DNA of 64,000 bases from Lineus longissimus. Its lineage: Eukaryota; Nemertea; Pilidiophora; Heteronemertea; Lineidae. The DNA lies in contig NC_088309.1 in assembly GCF_910592395.1 (NCBI RefSeq), positions 5,522,501-5,586,500 on the forward strand, given 5' to 3'. Under the pieces are notes generated by a model. It ran no database searches. It saw only the letters and a list, made by a program, of their open reading frames with translations, and was not told the origin of the DNA. Each line of letters opens with the position of its first letter. Within the stretch, counting starts at the first letter, position 1. Positions 13,601-22,900 of the stretch are shown piece by piece. Made by a program: the position numbers and the translations under genes.

Positions 13601-16600
13601 CTGCCGTAACATGATCTTCAATAGAGACAAGGGCCAGGCTATTTTTCTATAGAAAACCAATACATTTGCATATTGGTTACCATGTAAACAGGCTGAACAA
13701 GCTAGGAACAGGCACCAGGTAATGCAGAATCAGACTCCAGCACAAAAGAAGTGAATCCTTCCCGTGTTCTCGATAGTTCTCCCCCTAGATGCACCTTGTT
13801 TCGAGTACGCTGCGAAAGATGATCCATTAAAGGCTTATACTGCGGGGCTGACTTTAGGTAATGCACGGGTACGTCAAAGAGATGCGAGTTCTTTCAATAC
13901 GAGGTTCATCAGAGTCTTTTCATTGTTGGAGCACGGCTCCTTTATTCTGCACACAATGTCGAGACAAAATGGTCTTATTTCAGACTCCCTTGGATGAAAT
14001 AGAATACTGCCTCCTCTTCGTTTGAAGTAAACCAACACCATTTTCCTTGGGAGTGTTCAGCGGATTTTCTACTGGTATTTGTACAGTATTTTAGCAGTCC
14101 AGTTGAGTGATTAAAAGTTACAAGAAGATAATATCAAAACATCTCTGCCAAGTCAGGTATCCGGATGTTTCAATGACAGTGTCCTATCCCCATCTTCTTG
14201 GCTTACAAATAACCATAAATCATGCCCAACAATTTGGTCGAAAATGACCACACCTCGAACGCTACCGCGGGATAAGGGGTGCTTTCGGTGCATTTACCGA
14301 GTTTTTTTAAAGGGATCAATCTTACGTTAGCTAACAGGAGATATTATTTTATTTATATTGGTCGACCTCAGGATGAGCCACTCTGGCACGTTCTTCAGGG
14401 CAAAGAACAATGTACACATAGATCACTTCGGCTGGTAATTTAAAGGAGAAAAAACATCATTTTTCCTTTCATCGTAATATCGGGAGTTCTTAATGTATGT
14501 GGATCTACGGATCTACATTCTCTAACCGCTAACTGAGACACACAGACGCTACAAACTGGTAACTACCAACATCGGCATGCAGGTATCGAAAAAAGAAAAA
14601 TGATTATGAGGAAATAGCATGTTTGGATTGAAAATGTGACTTTACATGTTTAAGCCGTAGGATATGTATTATCCGTAATGCTCATGGAGACATTAGTGCA
14701 CACGTGACACGCTTAACACCAACGGGTGAACAGATGAACAACGCTACAACAGTTTATTGTTAATTATCAAAAAGAAGGGAGGTTAATATATGGGAATTTA
14801 AAACTTTAAACTGGTCCTAAGCCGAATTCAGGTGGGTGTATTAGCGTTGGAGGTCAGGGTTTATCAGTCGGGATTGCGTTACCCTAAATATTATTTGGAT
14901 ATTCTCGAGTTTTTCTCCATGCATGCCATGCATCAATGGCGTTTAAAAGTGACCATCATTTTTGCTGTACCGCTTGATTCAGAAAAACATTTCCGACGGT
15001 GCATTTTGGAATTATCCCAATTATTCCAGAAGAGCCAGTCAACAAATTCTATGAAATTTGACACTGGATAAGGCAAACGATATAAAGCTGGTTATATCAA
15101 GCTGCAAGTATTTTGTTAAATTACAATATCAACCACCAAGCATTTAGCAACTAACCACAACACTCATTTGAGTAGAAACTTTGTTAATGCAGAAAATACC
15201 AAAAGCTGACAATATTAAAGTGAGTTTTAACAGTTTAACTAGAGATCACAACAACTTGTACTGCACATCCAAATATACACAATTTAAACAGGTTGTTTAG
15301 CTATGAATATTGTAATGTGACCGTTTTACTGAACAATATCTTGGTGAGGGGGCACAAACTGAGATGATATAGAACCATTAATTTAAAACATATTGACTGG
15401 CAAGGATGGGCCTTATTGTTTGAATCAGTGTTCTCTTTCCCAAGGTCCACCACAACGACTTAAGATGAGCTACATTCACTACATATAGGCCAAAATGATT
15501 TAAAACATGCCATGGCTTATAAGCAATAATGTAGTTTGATGACGATTTCAAAACGAACTTGAGCTGAATTGCGTACAGGGAAGCTTGGAATGTTTAAACT
15601 CATGCAAACCATGAAGCTTTGATAGCATAACTTATAGCATTGCACACTGTCCCGTTGAGGACATTTGTTACTGTGCGGCATGGTTTTTCGAGGCCATTCT
15701 TCCTTCCTGTTGCACAAATATAACACTTTCTGATATCATTTAATACAATCATGGGTTTTTACTACCTTTTTACTTTGCCCACAGACACATTTTCCAAACC
15801 AAAAATAAATAGCCGAGTGGTTAAGACAGTGATCAGATGTTGTCAATTCATCGCTTGCATGACAACTTTGCCAAGAGCACGGTTTTTGTGGATAACTCTC
15901 ATCTACGGTATAATCTGCATATCCATTAGCGGCCTCCAAAGACTCAGTTTTACACTTAGCATTAAAGACGGTAAATATCTAATTTCGTATTAAAGGTACT
16001 GTAATTCATTTCAGATATTCAGTTTAACGTGTCGCATTACAATTCATAGTTAAAGAAAGAGCTTAAGGTGTGACATTTGAGGACATACAGCAGAGTGAAA
16101 GGTTTGAGTAAAATAGCGGTACTATGGCAGCATTATTTGATGCTACCTTTAAACAACAATGATGATCACCATTTTGACGTATTGACATACAAACACCGAG
16201 AAGGAGATGATGACAAGTCGGATTAGGAAAAAAACAAAATCAACTTTCCTCCTTCCAGATTTTTCAACATATACACGAGGATAAAATAAGTTGGGTTTTG
16301 AGTACACAGTATTTAGAGTTACATAATACATGTACATTATGTTACTGCACTTTTCATCATTAGCTCATGCACTAAATGTTGTGTTTTATTTTACCATGCG
16401 TTATTGGACCCCTATTACTTAGTATTTTGACAGCTTAAGAAATGTGATTTTAGGTTTAAGTTTATCCTCATTTTAGCTCACATTTGGTTAAGTTGTCAAG
16501 CTCTTTTTTTACTCTATTTTCATAATACAATTATAGGTAGCTCGTTCAGTCATATATATTGATCTATAACGAAACCAATTCCCCTTTTTGAAATTTATTC

Positions 16601-19600
16601 TCTTTATCAATTAAGGTTTAATGGTTTAGTATTTTTTTTGTAGATTTTCTACAACTTGTTTTATCCTCTCTTTATGTCTTGATGACTTACCAAATTTAAC
16701 CAGATATTTGTGTGTATGATTTGATTCTTTTCATCCTGTTGAAGAGAAAATGACTGCCTTAGAAGCACGTTAGCCTAGCATTTAATGATTGGTGCACCGA
16801 AGCACCGGCAGGTGGCAAGTCCTGTCCACAAGACTTACCAGGTTCAACCAAACGTTGGTTGCTATAATTTGATTTTTTTCGTCCTGGAAAATAGAGCAGA
16901 TAATGATAATTTGGCTGAAAAAAAGGTGAGATTAGAAGCAATGATAGATAGCAGAACACGCCTAATTTAAAATATTATTATTTCGAACGAAAAATCTAGG
17001 TCAACAGGTCAGGTCAGGTCAGTCAGTACATTTTAATTTTCTTTCAAAGTGGCCCCTATACTACTGTTTACTGTGTTTCGTATTAGGGAGACTTGAATCC
17101 GAATGGTTTTATCATTACTGTCTATCTTAGACTTAAGCTTAACAAGGATTATTACGTGTTCTAGTGAAAACCAAAATATTAGGAAAAATGAAACTGTCTG
17201 AATATATATTTGTTGAAGGGGGAATATTGTCCTTAATACATATGTGAACAAGCTGGTTTTGACGCGTTTATTTTGGTATATACAGAACAAATTGATTAAT
17301 TGAACGGTGGCGTCTCAGAGTTGTTACACTGTGCTCGGCATGCACATATTATGAAATAAACTAATCGAATATTGCATTGAAATCATAGCGCCTAGATTGT
17401 TGATATACATTTATGTATAGGTGCTTATCATCTTATTTCTAGGCACTGATATCACGACCGGCGGCTAGACAGAAAAACATATGACATTTTGATGCAAAGT
17501 CATTGAAGCTTTTGAAGCTGTTATACTGGGTCGTGATGAGGCTACACCCTCTGGCAAATAATTCTAAGTTAGTACTGACACTACAGCAAACTGTCATAGT
17601 CATATCATAACTCTCCGAAGCATCACTTGTTTCCATGGTAACAGCCACTGCTTCCATTGATCACAGGGCTTTGATAGACATTTCACATCGGCTGACAAAA
17701 AGTTCTAAAAAAGTTCTCGATTTGCTTTTTCGTAATTGTGATTGTTGTAAGCGGCTTGTGATTATCTAACGGAATGCTAGATAAAACATTGCTTTCATCT
17801 AAAATATTGACATTTCAAACGGCAAAAATGCCCACAAAAATCTTGGATTATTTTGATATCAGGTTATTTAACACGTGACAGTCGTTTTTGTTAATGGCGC
17901 ATGCTTTCAACACTTTACTTCAGGGTGATACATACATTAATGATGCTTGGTTTTCATCACAATTCCTAGGGGGAGTCCACAGATATCTTCAGTCAAACGA
18001 AGCACGAATGACGGAACACGACATCCATGTTATTATTGCCGAATTTTTGGCATGTGTTAAAAGTTATACCGAGACAAATTTATCCGATTGATTTTTTAAG
18101 AAAAGTAATAAATCATACACTGGATAAATCCATTCAGTTTCTAGCCTGGTTTCACCAACAAAAGGAGGGAACGAATCAAAGTACTGTTCTTCACCTTTGC
18201 ACATACTTGATAAAGGCACAGTACGTGAAATCCGGGATCGGGTCCGCAGACCAAATTATACAGCCTATCACGAAAACGGCGTTACTGCAAATTGATTTGT
18301 TACTATATGCTCAATAGTCTCTCAACCGATATTAAACCAACACACGGGAGTAGATTTCCATAGTAACAATTTTAGAAATAGCTCCGACTTAATGACGATT
18401 TCAAATGTCGCATGCAGCTCACCCATGCAACAGCTCCTGCCCACGCTTCTTTAATCATTAAAGAGACGCCTATTCTAGAGATTGTTTTTCATTCAATCTC
18501 TGAGAGTGTAATTTCCGTTCATCCCGGACAGTTCGTCTCGAAGTCGCTTTATCAACTGATCGCGAAGGCTATTTCGGCGATAAAGCAAATGCGGAAGATA
18601 ATGTCACACAATCTTGATATCAGCATTAGATGAACGCGATAATAGCTTAGACATATGATAATAATAACCCATATCATTGTAATCATTTTTACATGTACAT
18701 GTACATCATGCCTTGAAGCCGTTTTTCACATCGTTGACATGTCTCTGGTTCATACTGTATACAGCGGCAATGTCTATTTCTAATTTACACTGACAAAAAC
18801 TATTGACACAAATCGTGTTGGATTTTAAAGTAACAACCGTGTGCACTTTATTTACTAAATGCATGTACATGTGCTTTAGCGCATTTAGAGCCAGGTTACT
18901 TCAACTTCTTCAACTTGATGGCAATACATTGGACATAGTAAGTGGTCAGAGCAATTCATGTTTCCAATTAAGATAGTCGCTTCTCTATAATTAGCACATG
19001 GCTAATGATCGCCTAGCTTGCAGTGTCTATATAGCCAGACATCAACCTGCTCGTTGGGTGTCGTTTATTGATCAGGCGTAATCAGCAACAACAAGGACAC
19101 GGTATGTAGACGACTCTTATTGGGCATCGATGCTGTTCGCCACCTCATCCCTCCATAGGGCTACTCCTGGTTGCCCACATGCCCCCCGGCGGGCAATTAT
19201 CCTGGCGCATATAATGTAGATTCTCATTGCCTGACATATTGATCGTATTGTTTAGATTATGTGATGCCATCGATCAGCGTCGATTGGGTAGCCAGGTGTG
19301 CCATATGAGGTCAATGCTGATGGCAATTAGGTCCGCCAGGTGTATCACTAAACGATGACGAGGATAGTCGTGGAGCTCTCCCACACTCTATCACATTTTT
19401 ACTTGCTCTTATCATCAAACTAACTTACAAAATTGTCAAATCGCATCGGATACTTCATTATAAAATCAACATTTTATTCAGATTCATTATACGGGTGTGT
19501 TAACAACGAATTTGCCTTCAGCATAGAAAATTCAATCTTGTAAGCATGAATGACTTCGGAGAGCTGCAAGATCAACGAATATTAAACATTTGTGGCAATA

Positions 19601-19968
19601 AGTCAACGTGGACAATAATATTTTTTAAGTTAGAAAGGATTAAGAAAAGGTCGTTTAGCTCACTTAGATCAAAATTGAAAGATCTCAATTTCCGACTTGT
19701 GGACTGAGTCATTCCGGACATTTCCGACATTTTTGGAATTTTATTTTTTGTCCACAATACCCTATAATGCTGACTATAGCTACATATAATTACGTATGGG
19801 ATAAAACGACAACACTTGTTCTTACCACGTCAATGATCTGCTGCAATGTCAGGCCAAAATCAACTCTTACGGGATGGGAATCATTCTGGGCAGGTCTTTC
19901 CATTTTATCATAATCATCGTTGAATAATTTTTTGATCAGCTTCTTCTCGAAAGGGCCTTGGAGGGTAG
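1470..19968 (-). CDS. Alpha7-like nicotinic acetylcholine receptor subunit, partial gene (exons 2 to 6 with three duplicated exons)
   Basis: This is the spliced span of a Cys-loop ligand-gated cation channel subunit, which in this family assembles as a pentamer in the plasma membrane and opens on binding acetylcholine. Eight exons are seen: 2, 3A, 3B, 4A, 4B, 5, 6A and 6B. Taking one of each pair gives an uninterrupted frame from the start of the mature ectodomain to position 4' of TM2. Hallmarks are a loop D Trp, a loop A Tyr (LYN or MYN), a C-x13-C Cys-loop, a GSW in loop B, vicinal Cys in loop C (alpha type), the RRR-LY entry to TM1 and the GEK cation-selectivity motif. Exon lengths 45, 110 and 195 bp equal those I recall for vertebrate alpha7 exons 3, 4 and 7. 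The signal-peptide exon and everything after the first residues of TM2 are missing from the window. Which alpha subtype it is orthologous to is uncertain. Confidence 0.93.
1665..2453 (-). other. 789-bp spacer between exons 6A and 6B
   Basis: The spacer has normal splice signals at both ends and no further exon copy. Unlike the 4A-4B spacer it is long enough to be spliced, so distance alone cannot force a choice between 6A and 6B. No repeat stands out. Confidence 0.75.
2454..2648 (-). CDS. nAChR exon 6A (upstream copy): loop C, TM1, start of TM2
   Basis: A 195-bp exon has acceptor ttattcttttttag and donor gtaggt; it completes a Gly codon at entry and leaves after the first base of the next Gly (TM2 position 4'). 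It encodes [20 protein letters not shown] (loop C with the vicinal Cys pair), then [11 protein letters not shown]1 with [18 protein letters not shown], and [10 protein letters not shown] of the pore entrance. It matches exon 6B at about 40 of 64 positions. Particular to this copy are an extra Cys ahead of loop C, Ala instead of Glu just before CC, and a more divergent TM1. The pore motif GEK is unchanged, so cation selectivity should be too. Confidence 0.95.
2649..6166 (-). other. Intron between exon 5 and exon 6A (3518 bp)
   Basis: No coding exon was seen apart from shadows. It contains the terminal-inverted-repeat element at 3223-3445. I checked for a third copy of exon 6 by looking for its DAGEK and CCPE motifs and found none. 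Confidence 0.7.
3223..3445. mobile_element. MITE-like element with perfect 20-bp terminal inverted repeats
   Basis: TTTCACGAGAACATAGCACT at 3223-3242 is matched by its exact reverse complement at 3426-3445. The element is 223 bp, AT-rich and has no transposase. No clear target-site duplication could be picked out. The size, perfect ends and non-coding interior fit a non-autonomous DNA transposon, though the family is unknown. Confidence 0.6.
6167..6420 (-). CDS. nAChR exon 5: loops E and B, Cys-loop, beta8-beta9
   Basis: A 254-bp exon runs from acceptor cccattacttgcag to donor gtaaga, entering in phase 2 and leaving after one base of a Gly codon. It begins [12 protein letters not shown] and has YIPPG-x-FKSTC. 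The Cys-loop [15 protein letters not shown] has exactly 13 residues between cysteines, then FGSW of loop B follows (Trp at the core of the agonist site), and it ends [13 protein letters not shown] after HDG is a possible N-glycosylation site. It covers what are two exons (5 and 6) in vertebrate alpha7. No second copy was seen, so it is the constant exon between the duplicated pairs. A 162-residue plus-strand frame overlapping it is an antisense shadow. Confidence 0.96.
6421..9519 (-). other. Intron between exon 4B and exon 5 (3099 bp)
   Basis: The intron is very AT-rich, particularly 6760-8300, with no exon seen. It carries the 76-bp tandem repeat at 8371-8680. No extra copy of exon 4 or exon 5 was recognised. 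Confidence 0.7.
8371..8680. repeat. Minisatellite, about 76-bp unit, four copies
   Basis: TGCAAGACCACAAC recurs at 8381, 8456, 8532 and 8608, giving a period of 75-76 bp. Each unit continues with a Thy-rich stretch and TTTGCATTGAACTG. The first three units are close copies; the fourth is degraded. Each unit contains a short inverted repeat (CATTGAA/TTCAATG). Open frames on both strands here arise from the repeat. Confidence 0.9.
9520..9629 (-). CDS. nAChR exon 4B (downstream copy): alternative beta2 to loop A
   Basis: A second 110-bp exon has acceptor ctttcttctag and donor gtgaga, with the same phases as exon 4A (0 in, 2 out, ending AG). It encodes [16 protein letters not shown], followed by [17 protein letters not shown]. 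It is the more family-typical copy (WND-x-x-LRWNP-x-x-YGG is common in invertebrate subunits). Loop A Tyr is present. Splicing to exon 5 restores a Ser codon, giving YNSADE as in alpha7. Insect alpha4 genes are known to have two alternative copies of this same 110-bp exon. Confidence 0.95.
9630..9681 (-). other. 52-bp spacer between exons 4A and 4B
   Basis: The spacer has a donor (gtaaga) at one end and a pyrimidine-rich acceptor (tcctttcttctag) at the other. The best branch-point candidate (attaact) is about 17 bases before exon 4B and only about 35 bases from the 4A donor. Such closeness is a known way (steric hindrance) of making neighbouring exons mutually exclusive. The sequence is AT-rich and has no other feature. 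Confidence 0.85.
9682..9791 (-). CDS. nAChR exon 4A (upstream copy): beta2 to loop A
   Basis: A 110-bp exon has acceptor ttgtgttctcag and donor gtaaga; it starts in phase 0 and ends with AG, to be completed by the T of exon 5 (Ser). It encodes [15 protein letters not shown], then a strand with [21 protein letters not shown]-x-LLYN is the loop A signature, whose Tyr lines the agonist site. It shares 17 of 36 residues with exon 4B, so the duplication is old and both copies are conserved at structural positions (W, P, G, R, P, W, PD, YN). It lies just 52 bp upstream of exon 4B, too close for the two to be readily joined to each other. Confidence 0.95.
9792..16690 (-). other. Intron between exon 3B and exon 4A (6899 bp)
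   Basis: No coding exon was recognised. It contains an inverted-repeat element at 12050-12267. Short open frames here lack family features or paired splice sites. No further copies of exon 3 or 4 were found on reading through. Confidence 0.65.
12050..12267. mobile_element. MITE-like element with imperfect inverted ends of about 45 bp
   Basis: The left end starts CTGTAAAGACGGGTTAAATT and continues through CTTGGGGTGAAG. The reverse complement of the right end starts CTGTAAAATGGGGTGAAATT and reaches AATTGTCCCAT, against GTTGTCCTAC on the left. The interior is AT-rich and non-coding. Length and structure fit an old non-autonomous DNA transposon. The terminal match is imperfect, so limits are approximate. 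Confidence 0.5.
16691..16735 (-). CDS. nAChR exon 3B (downstream copy): alternative loop D micro-exon
   Basis: A second 45-bp, phase 0-0 exon has acceptor ttctcttcaacag and donor gtaagtc. It encodes [15 protein letters not shown] and differs from exon 3A by only two residues, Ala to His and Val to Ile. Ten of the 15 codons differ between the copies and eight of those changes are synonymous. That pattern means both copies have been kept under protein-level selection, so neither looks like a dead duplicate. The upstream spacer has a good branch-point candidate (gctaac) about 34 bases before the exon. Insects are known to use alternative copies of the equivalent exon in the nAChR alpha6 gene. 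Inclusion of both copies would keep the frame but duplicate the strand. Confidence 0.92.
16736..16838 (-). other. Short spacer between exons 3A and 3B (103 bp)
   Basis: This is the whole intron that would separate 3A from 3B. It starts with GTAAGTC and ends ttctcttcaacag, with a CTAAC branch-point candidate about 69 bases from the 3A donor. It contains the donor hairpin and a second small hairpin (GGTGC/GCACC). The size is near the lower limit for efficient splicing in many animals. Confidence 0.8.
16813..16840 (-). promoter_or_regulatory. Possible hairpin hiding the exon 3A 5' splice site
   Basis: Read on the minus strand, TGGTAAGTC covers the last two exon bases and the whole GTAAGTC donor. 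It can pair over 9 bp (one G-U) with GACTTGCCA, leaving a 10-base loop (ttgtggacag). The pairing is seen directly in the sequence. A role in suppressing or timing use of the exon 3A donor in favour of exon 3B is inference. The equivalent region after exon 3B has no such partner nearby. Confidence 0.45.
16839..16883 (-). CDS. nAChR exon 3A (upstream copy): loop D micro-exon
   Basis: A 45-bp, phase 0-0 exon lies between the acceptor ctctattttccag and the donor gtaagt. It encodes [15 protein letters not shown], corresponding to human alpha7 DEKNQVLTTNIWLQ. The Trp is the conserved loop D (complementary face) aromatic of the agonist site. The exon is too short to stand out as an open frame and was found by searching for the missing segment between exons 2 and 4. 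A near-identical peptide is encoded 103 bp downstream (exon 3B). The donor sits in a 9-bp hairpin with intron sequence (see the entry at 16813-16840). Joined to exon 2 and to either exon 4 it gives a continuous family-like sequence (WLNL then MWN). Confidence 0.93.
16884..19825 (-). other. Intron between exon 2 and exon 3A (2942 bp)
   Basis: No exon or clear repeat was seen, apart from a GTCAG/GGTCA simple repeat near 17003-17025 and an ACATGTACATGTACAT palindromic run at 18691-18706. Plus-strand open frames at 17888-18317 have no family features. Confidence 0.65.
19826..19968 (-). CDS. nAChR exon 2: N-terminal helix and beta1 of the ectodomain
   Basis: The 143-bp exon enters after a strong polypyrimidine acceptor (ttctctcttttcgttacag) and leaves at GTG|gtaaga. 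The first two bases (CT) complete a codon begun in the missing exon 1, and the end is phase 0. It encodes [14 protein letters not shown], then an ERP-x-NDS-x-PV segment, then a strand ending LTLQQIIDV. This matches the start of mature alpha7-type subunits, with the N-terminal alpha-helix followed by beta1. NDS is a possible N-glycosylation site. The exon 1 that should precede it, which carries the signal peptide, was not recognised anywhere to the right. The intron that follows, to exon 3A, is 2942 bp. Confidence 0.93.
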
Positions 19969-22900
19969 CTGTAACGAAAAGAGAGAAATGGTGGTCAGGC
20001 AAAGGTTAGGGTACAACATAGCAGGAGTGGTGTATTTGGGTGTAAATAGGCTAAGTGGTATCTGAAGTGATTATAAAATCATCTTGACGAAACAAGCCTT
20101 GAAAACCACAACTACTGTGATGAGTAACATTCCTAAACCCACAATAGCAAGACGGGAACACTACAAATAAAGAAGCTACCATAACGTTGTTCACCAATGT
20201 CTTCCCTCATAAATCTAGGGATACTGATTGGCTTCACAAAGGGAGGAACATATTCGTGGATATAAATCAGTGATGCTCGCACTTAAGCTTTTAAAAGAGA
20301 AAGCGTTTGAACAGCCTTCGACTATTAGCCGAGAGATTTCCCAATCGAAAAATGTCTGAAGCATCTCTCCGCCGTAGTTATTTAACTGGATATGGGCATT
20401 TGTTAGACTCGCATGACAGACTATTCCTCTCGTGTGACGGGGCGTGATTTATACACTGTGTTGGTGTAAACCAGACGCATATAAACTTGTTGAGCAAATC
20501 GAAGATGTTTGATTTTCCACGGTCGGTTTAACGCGCACGTTTATTGGCAGACCGCCTCCACATGGAGAGATAAAACCAAATTTATTTATCAACTTCACAT
20601 TTGGAAGTCGTCACAGCTCTTAAATCAAACTTAAATGCCGGGGGCAAGTTTGGGGTCAGGTTGTTTGGATTTTAGCATCTGTCATCGTGACAAACGGCTT
20701 GTCTGTCTGAAGAGACCACTGGGAACGCAAGGCTGTCTAAGTGGAAATGGAATGAACAAAATACGCCCTCGGTCAAAACACCCCTGTCGTCACAGTCTCA
20801 TTACCGAGTGCACAAGTCAAACACAAAATCGCCGTGTGGTAGAATTATTCTCTTCACTTACGAAAAAAACCCGTATAGCCATGCCTCAGCATTTAGTTGA
20901 ATGAGTGGCTGAATCAATAAGACATTTAGAACGATGCTAACCTTACGAGGATGCTCCTCTGTGGCCTCATGAAGTCGAGATATTTTGTACGACCTTTACC
21001 TGTTAACTACTGATGTTACCATTCTACTGTATTTGCTTTAAAGGCCCCTCACGATGTTTGCACTAGCAAGCGCCCAATAGACTGACCAATTGAGCGCCAA
21101 AAGGAAGCAACACAATTAGCCATGATATCTTCATGGGGCATATATACAGCCATACTTCCTTCTGATTGCTCCAACTGAAAGGGTCGAGATCAGGAGATGC
21201 TCAAGGATAAGTGCTTGATGTAGTCGGGCCGGGATTGCCTATCACAAGGAAAGATGTTATCAGCATGGCCGTGGCTTGTCATCGATAGTTTGATAGTGAA
21301 GGTCAAGACTGGACGTAGGCACTATGTACTGCGCCGTTTGCTGACGGCTCCGATTTCTTAGAATGTTTAGACAAGTTCCTTTTTTATTTTCTAAGTTCTT
21401 TACATTCCCACACGTTAAGTATGTTTTAGTTTTTTCTTTTAAGTAAAATTATGTAAATCATTGCAAATGTACTTTCCATATTTCTCCCAAAGATTTGAGA
21501 AAAAGGATAGTGCAGATCAAGTACCAGACTGATCCCTCTACCTAGTGACCTACAGCTGCTAGATTCGATGATGGGGTCATCGATTTTTCACCGTGTTTCC
21601 TATATAAGCAATTATCCCTCAAAGGAAGCGAAATCTATCGTAGATACAGGAGTTTTGATTGATGCATACATTAAGCTAAGACAACCTGGGATTTGTCGTT
21701 GATAACGAAGGAATTCTTTTTTTAATGTTTGTAAAATGAAACGCTGAGAGATGTCATTGTTTGTAAATTTCTATTCTTTCAAAAACGAAGTTAACTATTT
21801 GAAGTTGGGTACTGGTGTGGGTGTCCATACCATCGTGATGTAAAACTTGATTTGGTGGCTGCGGTGGTACAACCAGAGTTGCTTCGCCAGAGTTAACTTG
21901 CCGTTACCGGTTTGGTAATGTCACTCTAAAGTTAACGACAAGTAAGTGACTCGCTTTTCTTAGAAACACCAGTATTGAGTCGGAAGACTGAGAACTGGTG
22001 ACAGGAGTACGACGAAGTAGAGCCAGATTACGCGACGACTGTTTACCGCGTTGTATTCAAATGTACCCCCACGCGATCAAACCTCCACAGCGCTGCGAAC
22101 TCCGGACTGAAATTCTCCGTATCCTTAGGAGACGACAAATCAACAGTCGGTCGGTACCATCCAATAAGTACCGTAGATTTAAATGTTCTCGGGTATTTGC
22201 CATGTTTAACGACAACGATCAAGTTCCAGCAGGTTTTTTCCAACAAATCGATACGGATTTTTTCCTAAATCATGCAAGTGGCTGATTTGACGAATTCCAA
22301 TCGAATCCGACGTAGCAAAAACGGAAAGATTGCGAACCTAATGCAGTAGAACAAACGCGCATCAGATCATTGATGTGGCTAATGAAATGTATGCATCGAT
22401 CGAACCCGCTTCTATAAACCAGAGGAAATGAAACTAATTCAATGAACCAGCCTACAAAGGAGAACAGTCTTGTTTGGAGGCAGGCTTCATTTTATTAATT
22501 TTCTCCGTCATGTCAGTTTTTAATTTGTTTAATTTTCTTCTTTGTGATCGCCTTGTTGAGCGCTTAATTGGTCTGGGTTTATCAGTTAACCATCTGTTTG
22601 TGACCAATCAATGCTTTTGTTGGCAGGGAAGGCCTTTGTGACGAATGCGACTGCAGGACAATCCTGAAGATGTTTCAGTTGACATTCAGAACGACATTCA
22701 ATATCAAAATAATCTTTAAGTGGGAATACACAATGTAGGTTCTAGGTGTTGTATCATTTGATTCAGACTACCTCTCGCAACAAACTGTCGAGCTAGATGC
22801 TGCATTTCGGAATGAGAAATAAGGAGTTTAATATCGCGAGTAGATGTGATGGATTACATGCTGCACTTCGGATGATCGTACTGACATTGACCCCTCATAG

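Noticed and set aside
20060-20130. Minus-strand MLLITVVVVF peptide close to exon 2
   Set aside because: It is hydrophobic like a signal peptide but is followed by a stop and has no usable donor in the right phase.
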